Shown: positions 26,700-40,219 of the stretch, in pieces
Numbering within the stretch: the stretch's first letter is position 1
Layout of the letters: each line of letters opens with the position of its first letter
Origin: Isoetes taiwanensis
Taxonomy: Eukaryota > Streptophyta > Lycopodiopsida > Isoetales > Isoetaceae
Length of the DNA stretch: 64,000 nt
Direction: 5' to 3'
NCBI GenBank assembly: GCA_021234155.1
Contig: JAJEKV010000050.1
Location: 3,186,488 to 3,250,487 of the forward strand
Position numbers and translations under genes: made by a program
Notes under the pieces: model-generated
Seen by the model: the letters and a program-made list of their open reading frames with translations, nothing else
Database searches by the model: none
Told to the model about the DNA's origin: nothing

Positions 26700-29350
26700 C
26701 GCCCCTCGAGCTGGGGAAACATATCCATGCTCATATTCTTCTTGAGAATGTTACTGTCGTAGTCACAATACACAGTACCTCATTGTATGTGTATTGCAAA
26801 TGCAGCGATTTAAAAGAAGCATGTGAATTATTTAATAATAGCTGTAATGAAAGATGATGTGTCCTGTAGTGCAATGGAGCCAGGTATGCCACACAGCTGT
26901 GTTTTTATAAGGAGGTTTTGAACTGTCTAAGCACTGCAGGGTGTAAAAGTGGGTGTGATCAGTTATCCTTAAGTCTTCTGGGATCTTGTGGCAGCATGGC
27001 ATCTCTGGAGCAAGGGAAGTGGGTCTATCTAGACATTTTGAAAAGTGTCCTATCCTCATGAGTTCGCTATGCTCAGGCATCAGATGAAGAGGTAGGTCTA
27101 ATTTCATCATCCGCCTCTGGTTGTACAACATATTCTGCCTATAAGACACATTTCTCTGGGAGGTTATCCAAACCTGTCAGATTTTAAATTCCCCCAAGCT
27201 TGCTTTGTTAATGCTATTGTTCTACATTATCTTTGTCTCATAAAAGATGTGTCCCTGAAAAATGCGCTCAAATCAGCAATATGAACATTGTCATTCAAAG
27301 GAGTACCCCGGATGCTTTGTACGCTCTGTTCAAGTGTGCAATGTGGCTGCCTTTAATTTGCAGATTGTTATAACAATTGGCAAGGCCCTCGAGAAGCAAG
27401 GTATCAGTTATATGAAGAAGATGAGATGAGATGTTTTTTCAAGGCTAAATTGGCTTCAAGTAGGGGTGCCAAGTGGTTTAAAATTCCTGTGGGCCTGGGG
27501 ACCACACCAACGCATTGAAGATGACTTCTAACTGGTAATTGTCATGGGCTACCACGCATCTAACCTCCCAGCTCCAGAATAAATGCTTATAGTCATTGTC
27601 CAGGCTTATGAACAATTGTGGCCAGAATTGGATGCCTTTTGGTTGTTAAATGGATGACTTGAAACAATCTCACTGCCTTATGCAGCCACTACTCTCTAAC
27701 AATCGCATTGCACGAAAAAAAAATGCAAATGGAGAGGCTCTGAAGAAAAAGACGAGCAATCTAAAACCAATACATATGATATAAGCCATCCTTGTAGGTA
27801 GTTTCTTAGTTCTTTTTGTAGTTTCATATGTTCTGCTCAAAGAGGCCACTGAAACATTTGCTGCTATAGAGTACATGCTAGGAATCTGAAGAGAACTTCA
27901 TTCTAACCTGAACCGATTGATCGTAAAATTCATTGAATTCGACATTTCTAACACGCATAAAGTGGCAGAAATGATTTGATGTCCATGCACATGCTCCTTT
28001 TTTGAAATGTGGGCGGTTCCACTAACTCCTGACTGGATGCTATGCCATTTATTCAGATATACAACAGGAGACCATGTTAAGCGTTTGGCTCTAAAACCAT
28101 GTTGAAGTGGCTGAAGAAGCTTCTTGGTCATTCTCTTTAATATTTTCATTCATTGTGAAGTAGAAGATGGGTCTCCATTAACAGGCAGCAAACCTCCTTC
28201 CTCCCTTTCCTGGCCCTTTTTGTAACTTTCTCAAAACAGCCTTGTCTTGCTACACTGATTTGCTAACTCTCCCTGAAGGTATGCATTTCTTATGCTTATC
28301 TGCATTGGATAATGGGGCAGCTACTACAGCCATAATGTGTTTGTCCAAAATGTTTGTACCTAGATCTTATATCGTGGAATGTGATACTCAGGCTATCTAA
28401 TCTGCCGCGATGCTAAGAATGTGAATTTTAGTTTTTTGCAAAAAATGAATGTGTATAATTGCAGGCTATCTAAATTCAAATGCAAGATGCTAAGAATGCA
28501 CTTAGTTTTTTTGCAAAAATGCAGCTTTTGATGGTGTAAACCAGATAAATCTCCACTTTGTCAGTATTCTTGGAATATGTTCTGTTGCTGCATTTCTGGA
28601 AAAAGGTATATGGATGCATGCAAAATGTTCAAAAAGGCTGTTTCTGAAATAAGTAACTTTGTTGAAAATGCTTTTGATTGACATGTGGTAAGTAAGACTG
28701 GGAGTTTTGCCACTGCTCAACAGGTATTTCTGATAAGTTGGTTGTTCAGGATGTTGTTCTGGAGTGTGATGATTTAGTGTATGCCCAGCATGGCTAATCT
28801 TCAAATGCTTTTGCTATGTTCAAAGAAATGCAGTATGAATAAAAGGAATCGAACAAAAATTACATTCTTTAACATTGTCATCACGGCTGTGGTGCACTAA
28901 GCTGCACTTCTGAACATGGTAAATGGCCTTAATTCTACATTTTGAACGCGGGCACCTGCGGGAGGATGCAGTTGCCCAGAACCTGCTTTGGATATAATGA
29001 CAAGGAATATCGTATCGCGGAACGCAATGATTGCAATTCTGGCGCTAGGCATGGCTCTTAAGTATTAAAGCAATTCTACTTTTACAATTGTACGCTAAGC
29101 AGGAAGGAAATGATGCAGATGAAATACATCTTATTTTATTCTGCATGTCGCCATGCATACCTCCTTGATGGTGGTTGCTCACTTTTCACCGAGTGAATGC
29201 TATGGTATTGCATAAAATGGGCCACGCCGCGCATGTCTTATTGATCTGCTGGAATACCCGGAGGTCTAGATGGGCTTTAAGGAATTTAAATATTGCAATA
29301 TCTATCTCAGTTCGAAGAATGGTATTGGCCTTGCATGTCTACTATATAAA
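26700..29350 (+). pseudogene. Decayed PPR gene (PLS-class plant PPR protein)
   Basis: Pentatricopeptide-repeat proteins bind organellar RNA and help edit or process transcripts in plastids and mitochondria. Plus-strand translation in shifting frames gives a series of PPR signatures: HIHAHILLENV and YCKCSDLKEACELF (about 26.72-26.85 kb), LLGSCGSMASLEQGKWVY (about 26.97-27.03 kb), CNVAAFNL and GKALEKQGIS (about 27.34-27.41 kb), SILGICSVAAFLEKGIWMHA (about 28.56-28.62 kb), then YAQHG-like and KITFFNIVITAVVH blocks (to about 28.9 kb), and an E-motif-like stretch with MGHAAHVL (about 29.2 kb). Repeat order and roughly 100-codon spacing fit the plant PLS architecture. Many stops and frameshifts make it non-functional. 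Alternating decay in 27.4-28.5 kb hides some repeats or an insertion. No start, transit peptide or DYW domain is seen. Confidence 0.8.
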
Positions 29351-31095
29351 GTTTGGAATCAGTAGAATAGTATAAAAGCGCTGCCTTTGTTGCTGAATGT
29401 TGTACTGAGTATGTTACATCATTTAAGGCTGCATTTCTGCTGGTGCGGTCAAAGCTCGCACATGTTTATGGAACTATCTCTCAGGAGTTGCAAGCTATCT
29501 CTGCACCATTCTTGTGGGAGTTATTGTTTGATATATTTTGAAATGCACTCTCAGCTACTCTTTAAGTATGAGGGTTGTCTCCCAAAAAGCGGAACAAAAT
29601 TCCAATTATATGGTTGTATCTTTACCTGCCCTTAAAACAACTCTAGTCCCCATCTCGAAAGCATTTAATAAGATCACAAATCCAACCAGACCGAGGGATA
29701 TGCAAGTTATTCTTTGAAATTTAAGGTGTGCTTAAATATGAGGAATGCTATATACAAAGTACCAATAATGAACTAAAAGGTATTTCGGGGCTGCTATATA
29801 AAATGACAAACACGAATTTATATTCGAAGGCAATGTTTTAGTTGGCAACGATGAAAGAGGGACCAACCAAAACACTTCAACAAAACAAAATGAAGACCTC
29901 ATCTCAACAAGGTGCATCTAATGATATACCCGTAAGGGGAAAATGTGATGGGACACATGTCTATGCATGCATATGCACGGTATGCACACACATTAGTAAG
30001 TAGAGCCTTTTGGGGAGAACTCAACGGTGAGAGTAGGCTGAGAGGAGAGTTCTGCTGTGGTAGTGTGTTCCATTACGGGTAATGTCAGCATCGATGGGAG
30101 AAGCCAATGTGGATTTGTGTAAATCTTGAATGTAACTATTTTGGTGTTTTTGTGTATGGGGATAACACGGATAATATAGGGACTTGTGCAAATCTTGAAA
30201 TGTAAATTGGCTTTATATGTGTGATAGTCTTATTAAGGTTTTTGTGAAATAACATGTAAACATTGTGGTGATTTTGGACTCCACATTCTCAATGTTGCTC
30301 AAATGCGATCTTCGGCAAAGAATCTTAGATTGTTGATATTATCTCGTATAATTTCATATTTCTGTTTATAAAGATATTACATTTCACCTCTATATAATCT
30401 TATAAAGACAAAGAATGTTGCCAATGTATGTGGGATTTCAGACCATTGTAAAAGCTTAAAGACCATTAGCACAGCTCCACAAAACAACAAAACAAAAACA
30501 AATGCAATCGCCAGACTGCAAAAGCGACACACAAAATTAGAAACAAGAAAACACACCGCGAGGGTAATCTCGTGCCGGGTGGCGCGTGATTTTAGAGGTT
30601 GCCCTCCAATGGCGCTAAAAGTGTGTTTTCATGGTTTGTTTTGTCGTTGCACGGATCCTTTTTATGTGAACACAAGTGTGTCAAGCTTTTTAGGCCGTGA
30701 GTTTTGTTTTTATGGAGCTTTGCAGCCAATTTATGAACCGGTGAGAGGAAAAAGTAATACTTCAAACTAATTTTATACAAATGATATTGCGTAAATGAAT
30801 AACTTACTTACGTATACCCTAGATATGTAAATAGTCAGTAAAGGAACAAAGTAAGTTGCACCCAAGTGATAAGACAATTCCAGCGGTGTTGTTATCACCT
30901 TACCGCAAGTGATTCTTTGTATTCATCTCACATTCTTAATTTTACTCTCACAATGATAACCTTATCGGCTATTTGTTGGTAATATTAGCATGGTGCTCTG
31001 GCTTATCTCAGAATTTATCAAACAAAGTTTATACCTAAAAAGGACCTAAATGTAAATGATCTAAATAGGAAAACCATATGAAACACACTTTGTGC
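29351..31095. other. Unrecognised DNA downstream of the PPR remnant
   Basis: A stretch at 29.37-29.52 kb stays protein-like in one frame (containing SAAFVAECCTEYVTSFKAAF) but I do not recognise it. The rest is AT-rich with short chance frames. A sequence at about 30.55-30.59 kb (GCGAGGGTAATCTCGTGCC) loosely resembles the palindromic repeat at 31.1 kb. Confidence 0.35.
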
Positions 31096-31100
31096 CAGCT

Positions 31101-31136
31101 CGGAGGGAAAGCAACCCTCGCGGCGCGCAGCACTTT
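31101..31136. repeat. GGAGGG...CAACCCTC palindromic dispersed repeat, copy A
   Basis: The sequence CGGAGGG, AAAG, CAACCCTC, then GCGCGCAGCACTTT matches 49511-49543 (CGGAGGG, CAACCCTC, then GTGCGCAGCACCTT) except for a small insertion and a few substitutions. The first part is a short palindrome. The two copies are 18 kb apart, so this is a dispersed family. Confidence 0.55.
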
Positions 31137-34100
31137 CGGTGTTTAAATTTTGGTTTCGCGCCATTGAAGCGTTAAGAGAGTATTCATCAATCCTCGCTTT
31201 TCCAAATGCCTTCTCCTTAAAACTAAAATAGGTAGCCGCTCCATCCCGGATATGTATGAAATCAATATCGGTCCATGCGCTTCTTATCAAAAATCAACGC
31301 AATAAGCATCCTCAGCAGTACCAAATTAACAAAAAATGATCTTCTTGTTGAATCCATTTCGCTGGCGGCGAAATTTCCATGCAGCTTTTCAGCTGTTGGG
31401 TATCGCGAATCCGTATAATGTTTTAAAGGTTTTCCGCGCTGAAATTCATCCCGCCGCGGTAATTCTCGCACGCACTGTTGCACAATTCAAGAACGTGCAT
31501 CGCATTATCACTCGGCACCGGCACACACTATGCCATCTTTCTTAATCGTATAAACAGTGATATTTCTTAAATTTGCTGCTCATGCAGAGAAGCTTGCCGC
31601 TAAAATCACAATACTACTACATGTGATTCCTCATAGGCTTCCTGCGTATGGGCATGATCCTCTTCTTGCATCTTCCCTTATGCCGAAGGAGCATTGATTT
31701 TAAACCGCCTCATCCCTAGGTTATGTGATAAAGTGAAATCTTGTTCATATGTCGAGTTGCAAAGTACGTACCAAGGTACATATACTATACTGTACAAATG
31801 CCAAATACGGCTTTGCCCATGGTCGATGGTTTTCTGTGCGCCCCCTTTTAAAAGCGGGATCGAGGGCCAGCTTTGACCCGAGAAAGCACCCCTGCATGGG
31901 CAGATCTGAGGTGAAATATCATGCCAAATGCGCCACTCCATCCAAGGCCCATAATAATACATGCTTTAAAAAAATGTCCTTAAAAAGAGCTAACAAAAAT
32001 CTCTACCTAGGATGTTTAATGCTAATGCATGAATGGCCGCCGATCAAAGATGTTCAAGGCTGATTTTGATCCCGTCCTCTGGTCTCACGGTCCCTCTTGG
32101 CTGATTCCGAAACCGATTTGGGCCCTCGCCCCATCTTATGGCGATGGAGTATAGGTCAAGCTTCTCTTCATCAATCTCGCGCATACCTCACCGGCAAAAT
32201 GCACTTCATTGTTTTGGGGTCCTCTTCCTCATCTTGTATTCACATGACGACAAATATGGTGGACCACATGTAAGTGACAAGCCACCGCCATCTAATAAAG
32301 TACCACTCTAAACTTAATAATCCCGAGAAAAGTTATGCCTGTTTCATATGCGTCTCAGTGTCATGGTGTCAATGTGCGCGCGCCGCCTCGGATAGAGATT
32401 TTTGAGTCTTGCCGGGTTTTCCTGAAGCTAAAACAGTAAAATTTAAAGTAAGGTATTAAGTTAAGGCTGGCGCTTCTTACATCGGGAACGGCCAAAGCAA
32501 GCATTCTAAGGGTTTTGCGGTTATGACTATGGTTTTAAGAAACGTACATCTACGCATTATAGAACAAAAAGTTCACTGCCATGGCGATGCACCACAAAGA
32601 AGTAAGTTATTTTGTGCACCCTTACAAGCATTAAGGAATTATCTGAAGCTAAAGTATGTAACACGGCCACCTACCAATCAAACAGCCTCAAGAAAAAATG
32701 GTATATGAATCATGATGAGTTAATCAAATGCCTGGCTCTCGCAGAATGATGAAGAACATTTGATTTCCGATACTCTAAATGAAAAATGGTAGGCTTGAAA
32801 AGTGATGGAAAAGAATGTAAGGATAAAGGTATGAAACAAGAGAAAAGACATTACACCCTAATTTTATAGCATTTTGCAATTTCTATAGAAGTAGTAATGA
32901 TTTTATTGGAAAAATAAACCATTATTGCAAGTTTAAATTCCATGTGTTAACTCTAAAACAACCCTCTTCTACAACACTGCAGCCATACCCAAGTTGCTAC
33001 ATGCCTAAAACTACAAATTCAAATGCTAAATTGGGAATCGTCCGGAGGCCAGCAAATCTATCCTTCTTGTTGGGCTTCCATTTTTGAAGTGAAGGAAGGT
33101 ATACACATAACATGAACATAGGTGCCATTCCACTTATATTGCTAAAATCTTAAAACGTTATTTTGTAGGATGTTTTACAACATTAAAGTGATAGATGGTT
33201 TATAAATACACACATGGCAACATGAATGTTGCATATCTAAAATGATAGTTTCAAAATCTACAAATATAGTTTTAGTGAAAGTTTATGAGATTTAGCCGAA
33301 CTTTTAAATTTTTGCTAGTAGTACCTTCTTCTGTGGGAAGTCTAAAACTTTAAATGTAAATGAGTAGACCTTCATTTTCGAGTGCTAAGTACCTTCACGA
33401 ACGGTATGTTTGTTTTACATGCAAATATATAAACAAAAGGCCATACATTTATGAATGTCTAGATTACCTAAAAAGCCCCTTAAATACTTTATCATTCAGA
33501 GCAATACAATAGAATAGAATAGAATAGACAATTGCATATGTGCCACATTTGTACAAAAGTCCGGCGTTGCTCAAAACCAGCTATGTTGTTAAAAGAAGTA
33601 CGCATCCGCGGCTACATGAAAAGAAACTCAAATTGTTCAAACCCAACTAAATTGTTAATAAGAAGAAGTAATGCATCGCACGCATTTCATGAAACCCAAT
33701 TGTTCAAACTTGCATTGGTTCCACCCAGATAATTGATACACGTTCTTCAAATGCAATGAAACATGCGCTCATGGGTTATAAGAAAGGCCTACCCATACCT
33801 TGGTCACTAGCTCATTAGGATGCAAAAAATATGCATTTTGATCTCCATGCACTTACAGATCTCTGAAAATCATTAAAAATTCTGCCACCCAGCACCTCGT
33901 GAGAAATAAAACCCATGAGGCGTCCAAGTTAATCATTGCATCCAAGCGGTAATTTGCAAGAGTAGCATAGCGTATATTCAAAAATACCTGGAGGACCAGT
34001 TAAACTATTTATCATTTAGGACCTTAATACTAAAATCTTTGAGCATTTGACCATCAGAAAGTCGACTCCTAGAATATGAATTCAAGACGTTACACTGCTT

Positions 34101-37100
34101 TTAGCAAAGGAAGAAATTTTGTGTCTTCATTCCCTCACTCCAAAGAGTGCAAATCTTGTCCAGATTCGAAGAGCAATTCTATAAAATCTAAGATAATATT
34201 TTGAGCAAAGATGAGTTTTCTTGCTTGTCAATTAGAGCAACATTAAACTAGTTGATAATCATCTCTATACAAATATTGGTGCAGTGCCAACAATTTAGGA
34301 AAGGAAATGTCTAGATCAATTGTTTGTATATATTGATAACACCATGCTTGGCTGATGATTAAACTATTATGCTAAACCTCCCCAATAGTTCCCAAAATGT
34401 GGACCGGTATATCCTGATGGTCATTGATGATCTACTGCCCCTGTCACCTACGTATATGGGTCTCAATCTATGCGAAAACAATAAGAAACAGAAGAAGCTT
34501 TACCATGAAACCTTGGTTTGTAATCCTGGTTTGTAACGTTGATTTGTACTATTTGGCCACAATTCCGGAGGCAAGGGGACTTTGTATGTATGGAAAGATA
34601 AGGCCATTTCACACCGGCCAAGCTTTGTCCGCTAGGTTCCACTGCCTAATTCTCGTGGAAGAATATTTAACCGAAGCTACTGTGAAGGCCAAAGGTTTGC
34701 GAATTTCTCACACTCCGGCAGCTTATGTCAAGATAGAGATTTTAAGTTTTCTTTGAGGCCGGCCAAAATCTGAAGTGCTTATAGCTAGGGCTGCTTTTAC
34801 GCAGGCTAGGTCGCTGAAGCTAGTTATGGCTATGGCGAGAGTTATGTATGGCTCTGTTTTAAAGAAATAAAGATTTTAATTATAGAACGTATGAAACTAT
34901 AGAACATAAAACAACTGCTAAGGATGATGCACACAAATAAAATATTAATGCACAAACCTGCTTCAGATTTCTTCCATTCAAAATTCAATCTCTAAATGTT
35001 TCGCATCTTATAAGCATTAAGGAATTATCAAGCTAAAAGGAATAAAATACAGTATCACGCTCATCAAGCAACCCTTCCTAAAAAATGGTACGTCGTAAAA
35101 CCGCTGATGATGAGCACCAAATTGCATTTGATGAACAACATTTGATTTCTGATACTCTAAGCTATAACTTATTTGTATCTTACCAATCTTATATTGGTAT
35201 ATGGTAATGACTCACTTGCATTCCATTGTACTCACTTGCTACTATCTTTTTTGCTTAAGCCATGATCACCCTCTAAATTTCCCAGATCAGCAAAAAGCAT
35301 GAACCCAAATAAACAACAATTATATAATGCTTGGAAAAAATAGTTACTCTTAAATATTATAGTAAAAGACAATTCATTTCAATTTTGCAATATATTGTTT
35401 TTTTTTTCAAAACCATTGTGCGTATTTGATTTTATAGGCTTCAAAACAAAAAATTGAAAATAAAAGAAATAGCAGAAGGTATTGCCTTGCTTTTGTGCAA
35501 ATAGCTTTGCAAGTGCCCCAGGGGTTAAGGTATATGACTACAATCAATACATGTGGATCGAAGTAAAGCAAAGAGAGAAACCTCATCATTATATTTAGCA
35601 ATAGTGTACTTTGCACCGCTAGTCTCTGAGGCGTATGAGCACACAATTTAAATTCTGACAGACCCACCAAGTATTTAAAGTAAAAGATATCGTTCATTCT
35701 TGCTCTAAAGGCCATTGGTCAGAATCTAATGGCAGCAAGCAAAACAATTCTCAGATAATTTAGATGACATATGGTTGGAAGAATTGTCCACATTAGACTA
35801 GGATAGAGTTCTCCTAATAAGGACGAAAATGCCATGAGAAAACACTTGTTACAATTGTGTCAGATATTTGGAATGGTACTTTTTAATGTTACAAGTAATT
35901 TTCCATTTGCTAATGGATTTACTTGCACAATAACAACATGTTTTTGGATATGCATCTAGATCTTTTTTTATAGTTTGCTAATAGCGAAGAAATCTATACA
36001 TGATCAGTTTATCTCATTGGCTCTTTCTACTCTCTCAATAGCATGTATGCCATTTTAGAGAATTATTGTATCTTGAATATGCCTACGCATGCAATTATTT
36101 CATAAGCATGAATCTTGCGACGTCTATTATGCATCTTCATATCATGGAATAGTATATTTGACATCTTCATGTGAAGGAATAAACATGCTTCTTCTCTACA
36201 AAGACATGTTCATCTGATCAATATGATATTTGATAGACTTTTAATACTTTCTTTGGATTAACATCTACTGGAATCTATGGTTAACTATAAAAAATCATCA
36301 CTTTTCTAGATTTGCAATGATCTATTTGCCTAAATTATCATTGGATTTGATGCTAATTATATAAGTATAAGCATGGTTACAGCATTAGATGGTAGCCTAG
36401 TGCTAGCTCATCAGATAACAGCTTTTAAATTCACATGTGTTGTTACACTATTGCAAAGACAAAAGATGTAATATGGTGAATAATGTGGTAGAGTTGGAGA
36501 TGTTGCTATTGCATTGTTATATGATAAGTAAATACATATTGTAGATGAGATTGCCACTTGAAGATGACAAAGAAGGGCATGCTTTAAAAGTGCAACATAG
36601 TTGTGGATATTGGTAGCAGTAGCACTGCCTTTGTTGGAAGAATTGGATTGTAATTGTGGAACAATGTGGAACTTCTAATTGAGGATGGAGCTATGTAGTA
36701 TGTGGACCAGTTTAGTAATATTGTAAAACTGCTATGTGCAATATTGTGCCAATATTTTTATATTCCATATTAACAAAATTGTTCTTTGCCATTGGTGATC
36801 CTAATAAACAAATCCAAGTATAGCTGCATTTTTTAAGACATTGCTTTTAACAATGAAACCTTTGAAGTTTGTTCAAGCACATAATAGTTGAGCACACAAT
36901 GAAACATCATCTCCTAAGGGAGATGTAGTGATCCTACTCAATGTCATCTTCTTCCATAAGTTCTAGCAGATTATAAAAGAAAAGAATTTGATTTCAGATT
37001 CATTTTGTCAAGTTTTACAAACCTACGAAAACATTGTCTTCAGAAAGGGCATACAAAGGACGTACCAGCTTATTACAAACCTGATATTGATAGTGAAGCT

Positions 37101-37300
37101 AGAGATGCTAATGATGACATTCAAAAATAGATAGATACAATAGAATAGAGTTTTTAACATCTACGAAGACCAAAAGGCCTAATAGCTGATTACAAGACTG
37201 GCGTACTAGCTTGAACGGGAGAGATTCCTAGAAGGCTCAAGACTGGCGTACTAGCTTATTACATGGATCCTATGGCTTTTTATCTTCGTGGACCTTAAAA
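31137..37300. other. Long stretch without recognisable genes
   Basis: AT-rich intergenic DNA. I see no domain, RNA gene or transposon core. A short (AGAAT)n microsatellite lies at about 33505-33529. Near 37.05-37.26 kb the phrase ACTGGCGTACTAGCTT occurs twice, with a third worn copy upstream (ACGTACCAGCTT), indicating local duplication. Confidence 0.5.
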
Positions 37301-37306
37301 AATTCC

Positions 37307-37385
37307 ATCTATTCATTCAGATTCATCTATCTATCCCATTCATCTATTCATTCATCTATCTATCTATTCATTCATTCATTCATTC

Positions 37386-37419
<34 letters not shown>
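37307..37419. repeat. CTAT / CATT tetranucleotide microsatellite
   Basis: An uninterrupted run of about nine CTAT units ends the array; the first part mixes ATTC/TTCA and CTAT units. The mixture indicates repeated slippage events. Confidence 0.95.
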
Positions 37420-38160
37420 GAATAATAGGTTCGCTCAAAATATCGCCAACTCTTTCTTGCATAACTAGCAACCTCTCATCCTTCCACGCAAAATTTATCT
37501 TAGTAGCATTTGTCCGATCAAAGGCAAAGGTTAGTACATTACATGGTTTCAGCTTTTTTGCACTTTTTAGTCATGGGACTTGCACATTAACAACTATCTC
37601 ATTATATAGTAAAAACTATTCTAAGTGCAGGCGATGCTATATAGAGAGCCACGCCACCGTCCCATTGGAGATGGAGGGCCATGATGCCGCCACCATGGGG
37701 AGAGGCCACGATGGCATAGAAATATGATGGGGACATGCATAGGGGCATGCAACATGTCTTTAAGCCGCTCTGGATCAAAAAGGGAGTGAGAAATCATGGC
37801 TCTTAATTTTATAAGGAAAGTGCAAGGAAGCTTCTCAAAAGTGGATTTGGTGCAACCACCCAAATCAAGTAGATCAAAAGGGGAGGATAAATCTAGCCAT
37901 TCATTTTTATTAAATTGAATTTTTATATTAAAGGAGGTGAGTTGGCACCTCTCTTTTTATTTATCAACAACAATGAAAAAGATAGTGAGGTGGCAACTCA
38001 TTAATGTGCTTCTTGAAGCTTCTTTTTGCCACCTTCATAAATGACTTATCTTGCTGCGTGGAGGTGTCCGTGATCAAAGCGGGACCCCACTTCGCTGACT
38101 TCATCAAATGCTTTCTTCCAATGAGTAGTGGTTTGCATCGCCCTGCAAATGTTGATAATA
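37420..38160. other. Unrecognised DNA between microsatellite and GAATCT field
   Basis: No gene recognised. A GC-rich patch (37.66-37.72 kb, ATGGAGGGCCATGATGCCGCC) gives chance frames on both strands. Confidence 0.4.
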
Positions 38161-38164
38161 TAGG

Positions 38165-39175
38165 AATATTCATAGAAATCTAAGGGAATTTGAGAGATAT
38201 TGGGATAATCTTTTTGAAAATCAGCAGAAAATCCTTCAAGAGGATCTTAAGGAATCTATGGGAATTCCAAAGAATCTAGAGGAATATAGGAAAACCTTCA
38301 AAAAGGTTTAAGAATAGAGGGAAACTAGAGAATCTTAGATAATATTTGGGAAATCTAAGGAATCTCAAGTGAATATTTAAGAATCCAGCTGAATCTAGAG
38401 GAATTCCGGAGCAACCCTTGAATCAAGGAAACATCGGTGAGAATCTTAACTAATCTATGGGAATCAAAAGAATTAGAGTAGGGAGGAAATTTAAGGAGAC
38501 CCAAAAAAAAATGTTTGAGAATCGTGGGGAATCTTTATGGAAATCTGTGAGAATCTTAGTGAATCTTGATAGAATCTAAGGACTCAGGAGAAATCTACAT
38601 AGAATCTTAGGGAATTTAAAGGGAATCTTACAATCTTTAAAGATCTAGGGGAATCTTTGTAGAACCTTAAGAATCTAGGGATGTTTATGTAGAATTTGCA
38701 GGAATTTAGGGAAATCCAAGGATCTAGGGGAATCCCTTGGCCACTTGTGTGTGTTCCCTAAGCAGTGGGATCCTTCATAGAATCTAGGAAATTCTTTAAG
38801 AATCTACATGGAATCTTGAGGAATCTTAGGATAGTCTTTGAGAATCTAGGGAATCTCAAGACAATATTTAAGAATCTAAAGGAATCTAAAGGAACTCTAA
38901 GTGTACCTGAGTATCTAGAGAATCTTGGTCTAATCTTGGAGAATCTATATAGAATCTTCATTGCATGACTTTAAATTTGACTTCTACTTGAATTTGTACA
39001 ATTCCTCGCGGAATAATCCGCGGATCTTGGGGAATATAAGCGAACATTAATGGAATCTCATGGTATCTAGGGAAATTTTTTTAGAGTCTTTGGAGAATCT
39101 TGGAGAATCTTTATAGGATCTTCGTTGTATGGCACTGCATTTGGCTCCTAGTCGAATTTGTACAGTCCCTCATAG
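38165..39175. repeat. GAATCT-rich degenerate minisatellite field
   Basis: About 1 kb made of variants of GAATCTAGGGAATCTT, with AGAATCT, GGAATCTTAG and GAATCTTGAG recurring every 10-25 bp. A higher-order copy is visible: about 38932-39010 and about 39096-39174 share CTTGGAGAATCT, then ATAG-ATCTTC, TTGAATTTGTACA/TCGAATTTGTACA and CCCTC/CCTC at a constant offset of 164 bp. The 67-codon open frames on the two strands at 38758-38968 are by-products of the repeat (LENL / NLKE and RFLK / RFS periodicities) and not genes. Confidence 0.85.
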
Positions 39176-39786
39176 TACAATAACTTGTATATATATATCT
39201 AGCATAATAACTATATTTTTGCACACTTTTTTAAATGGTTTTGCTATGATTCAGTGGTATATTCAAGTGGATGTACTAATGCATGCATCTAGAGTGCATA
39301 TACACTGGCATTAATTTTTAACAACATTTCTTAATGATCTAAGCCCTTTAATGGCATTGTATTTATTTTAACCATATAATGCCCTCCTTGCATGCGGGAA
39401 TCAACCCTTATATTTTAGGGTTCTTGCAGCATCGATGGATTTTTGTGCTTTGAGTCTGGCGATGTCGAAGTTGGAGCAGCAGGCTTGCAAATCTTTATGT
39501 TACTGATTGTGTACTCAATTTGCAGGAAACCTAGAGGTCAGAATTGTCTATGGGGGATGATGTGTATGTGGAGTATATCTGACTGGAGCTTGCATTGCCT
39601 AGTTTTTCCCATAACGGGTACGAAAATTCTAATACGCGTTTGCTTTTCTTCTCATCATAGTTGGCACTTGCTCACCATGTTTGGAGATACATTTATTTTT
39701 TGGATTTATGGATTCTCCAACCTGATTCAGAAGAGAATTGTATGCTTTGCTCTCTTCTTCAACGTATATATTTTACTCTCTCCTTC

Positions 39787-40219
39787 GGAACTCCGTATTA
39801 TTTAAGCGGGATGTGGTTAATATGGCCAAAAATTGATGGTTAATGTGGCCGGGGCAAAATTAGCTGATATTAGCCAAATGCTTAATGAGGCAAAAAAAGG
39901 TCGTTATTCTGGCCAAAGAGTTGTCAATATGGACAAAATCTAGGCTTTGAACTGCACGGCAGGGGAGCAAAACTTTTGATCGGCTGGTTCTTTCTGCTCA
40001 GTAGGCGGCTTGATCCGCTTTAAAAAGCATGCCAATCGCTTTGTCTGCTCCTTTTATGCTAGATTGGTGAAGAGAGGAAATGATCTGAGGCAAAAAAAAG
40101 TCGGATCGACCAAAAAAAGCCCAAAACGATTGGCTTTTGGGCTTCAAATTGCGTTGTTCTTCATGGTTGATATATGCTGGCCACATTAACCACATCCCCT
40201 TTAAAAAATATGGCGTTTC
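39787..40219. mobile_element. MITE-like element with ~41-bp terminal inverted repeats
   Basis: The left end (39787-39827) and right end (40179-40219) are inverted copies. Each contains GGGATGTGGTTAAT followed by TGGCC on its inner side; the outer halves are worn (CCGTATTATTTAAG against GCCATATTTTTTAAAG). Internal sequence is 351 bp and noncoding, with paired GGCAAAAAAA-GTCG phrases. Because the ends are inverted copies, short open frames on opposite strands encode near-identical peptides around GMWLIWP and GMWLMWP. No target-site duplication is clear, and no transposase is present. Confidence 0.75.

Noticed and set aside
30550-30590. Third copy of the GGAGGG palindrome
   Set aside because: Only the GCGAGGG...TCTCG part resembles it and the conserved GCGCAGCAC tail is absent.
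37307-37419. CRISPR-like array in the CTAT/CATT tract
   Set aside because: It is a pure tetranucleotide microsatellite without spacers, and the genome is a plant's.
38758-38968. Two opposite 67-codon ORFs as a gene pair
   Set aside because: Both are simply the GAATCT repeat read on each strand.
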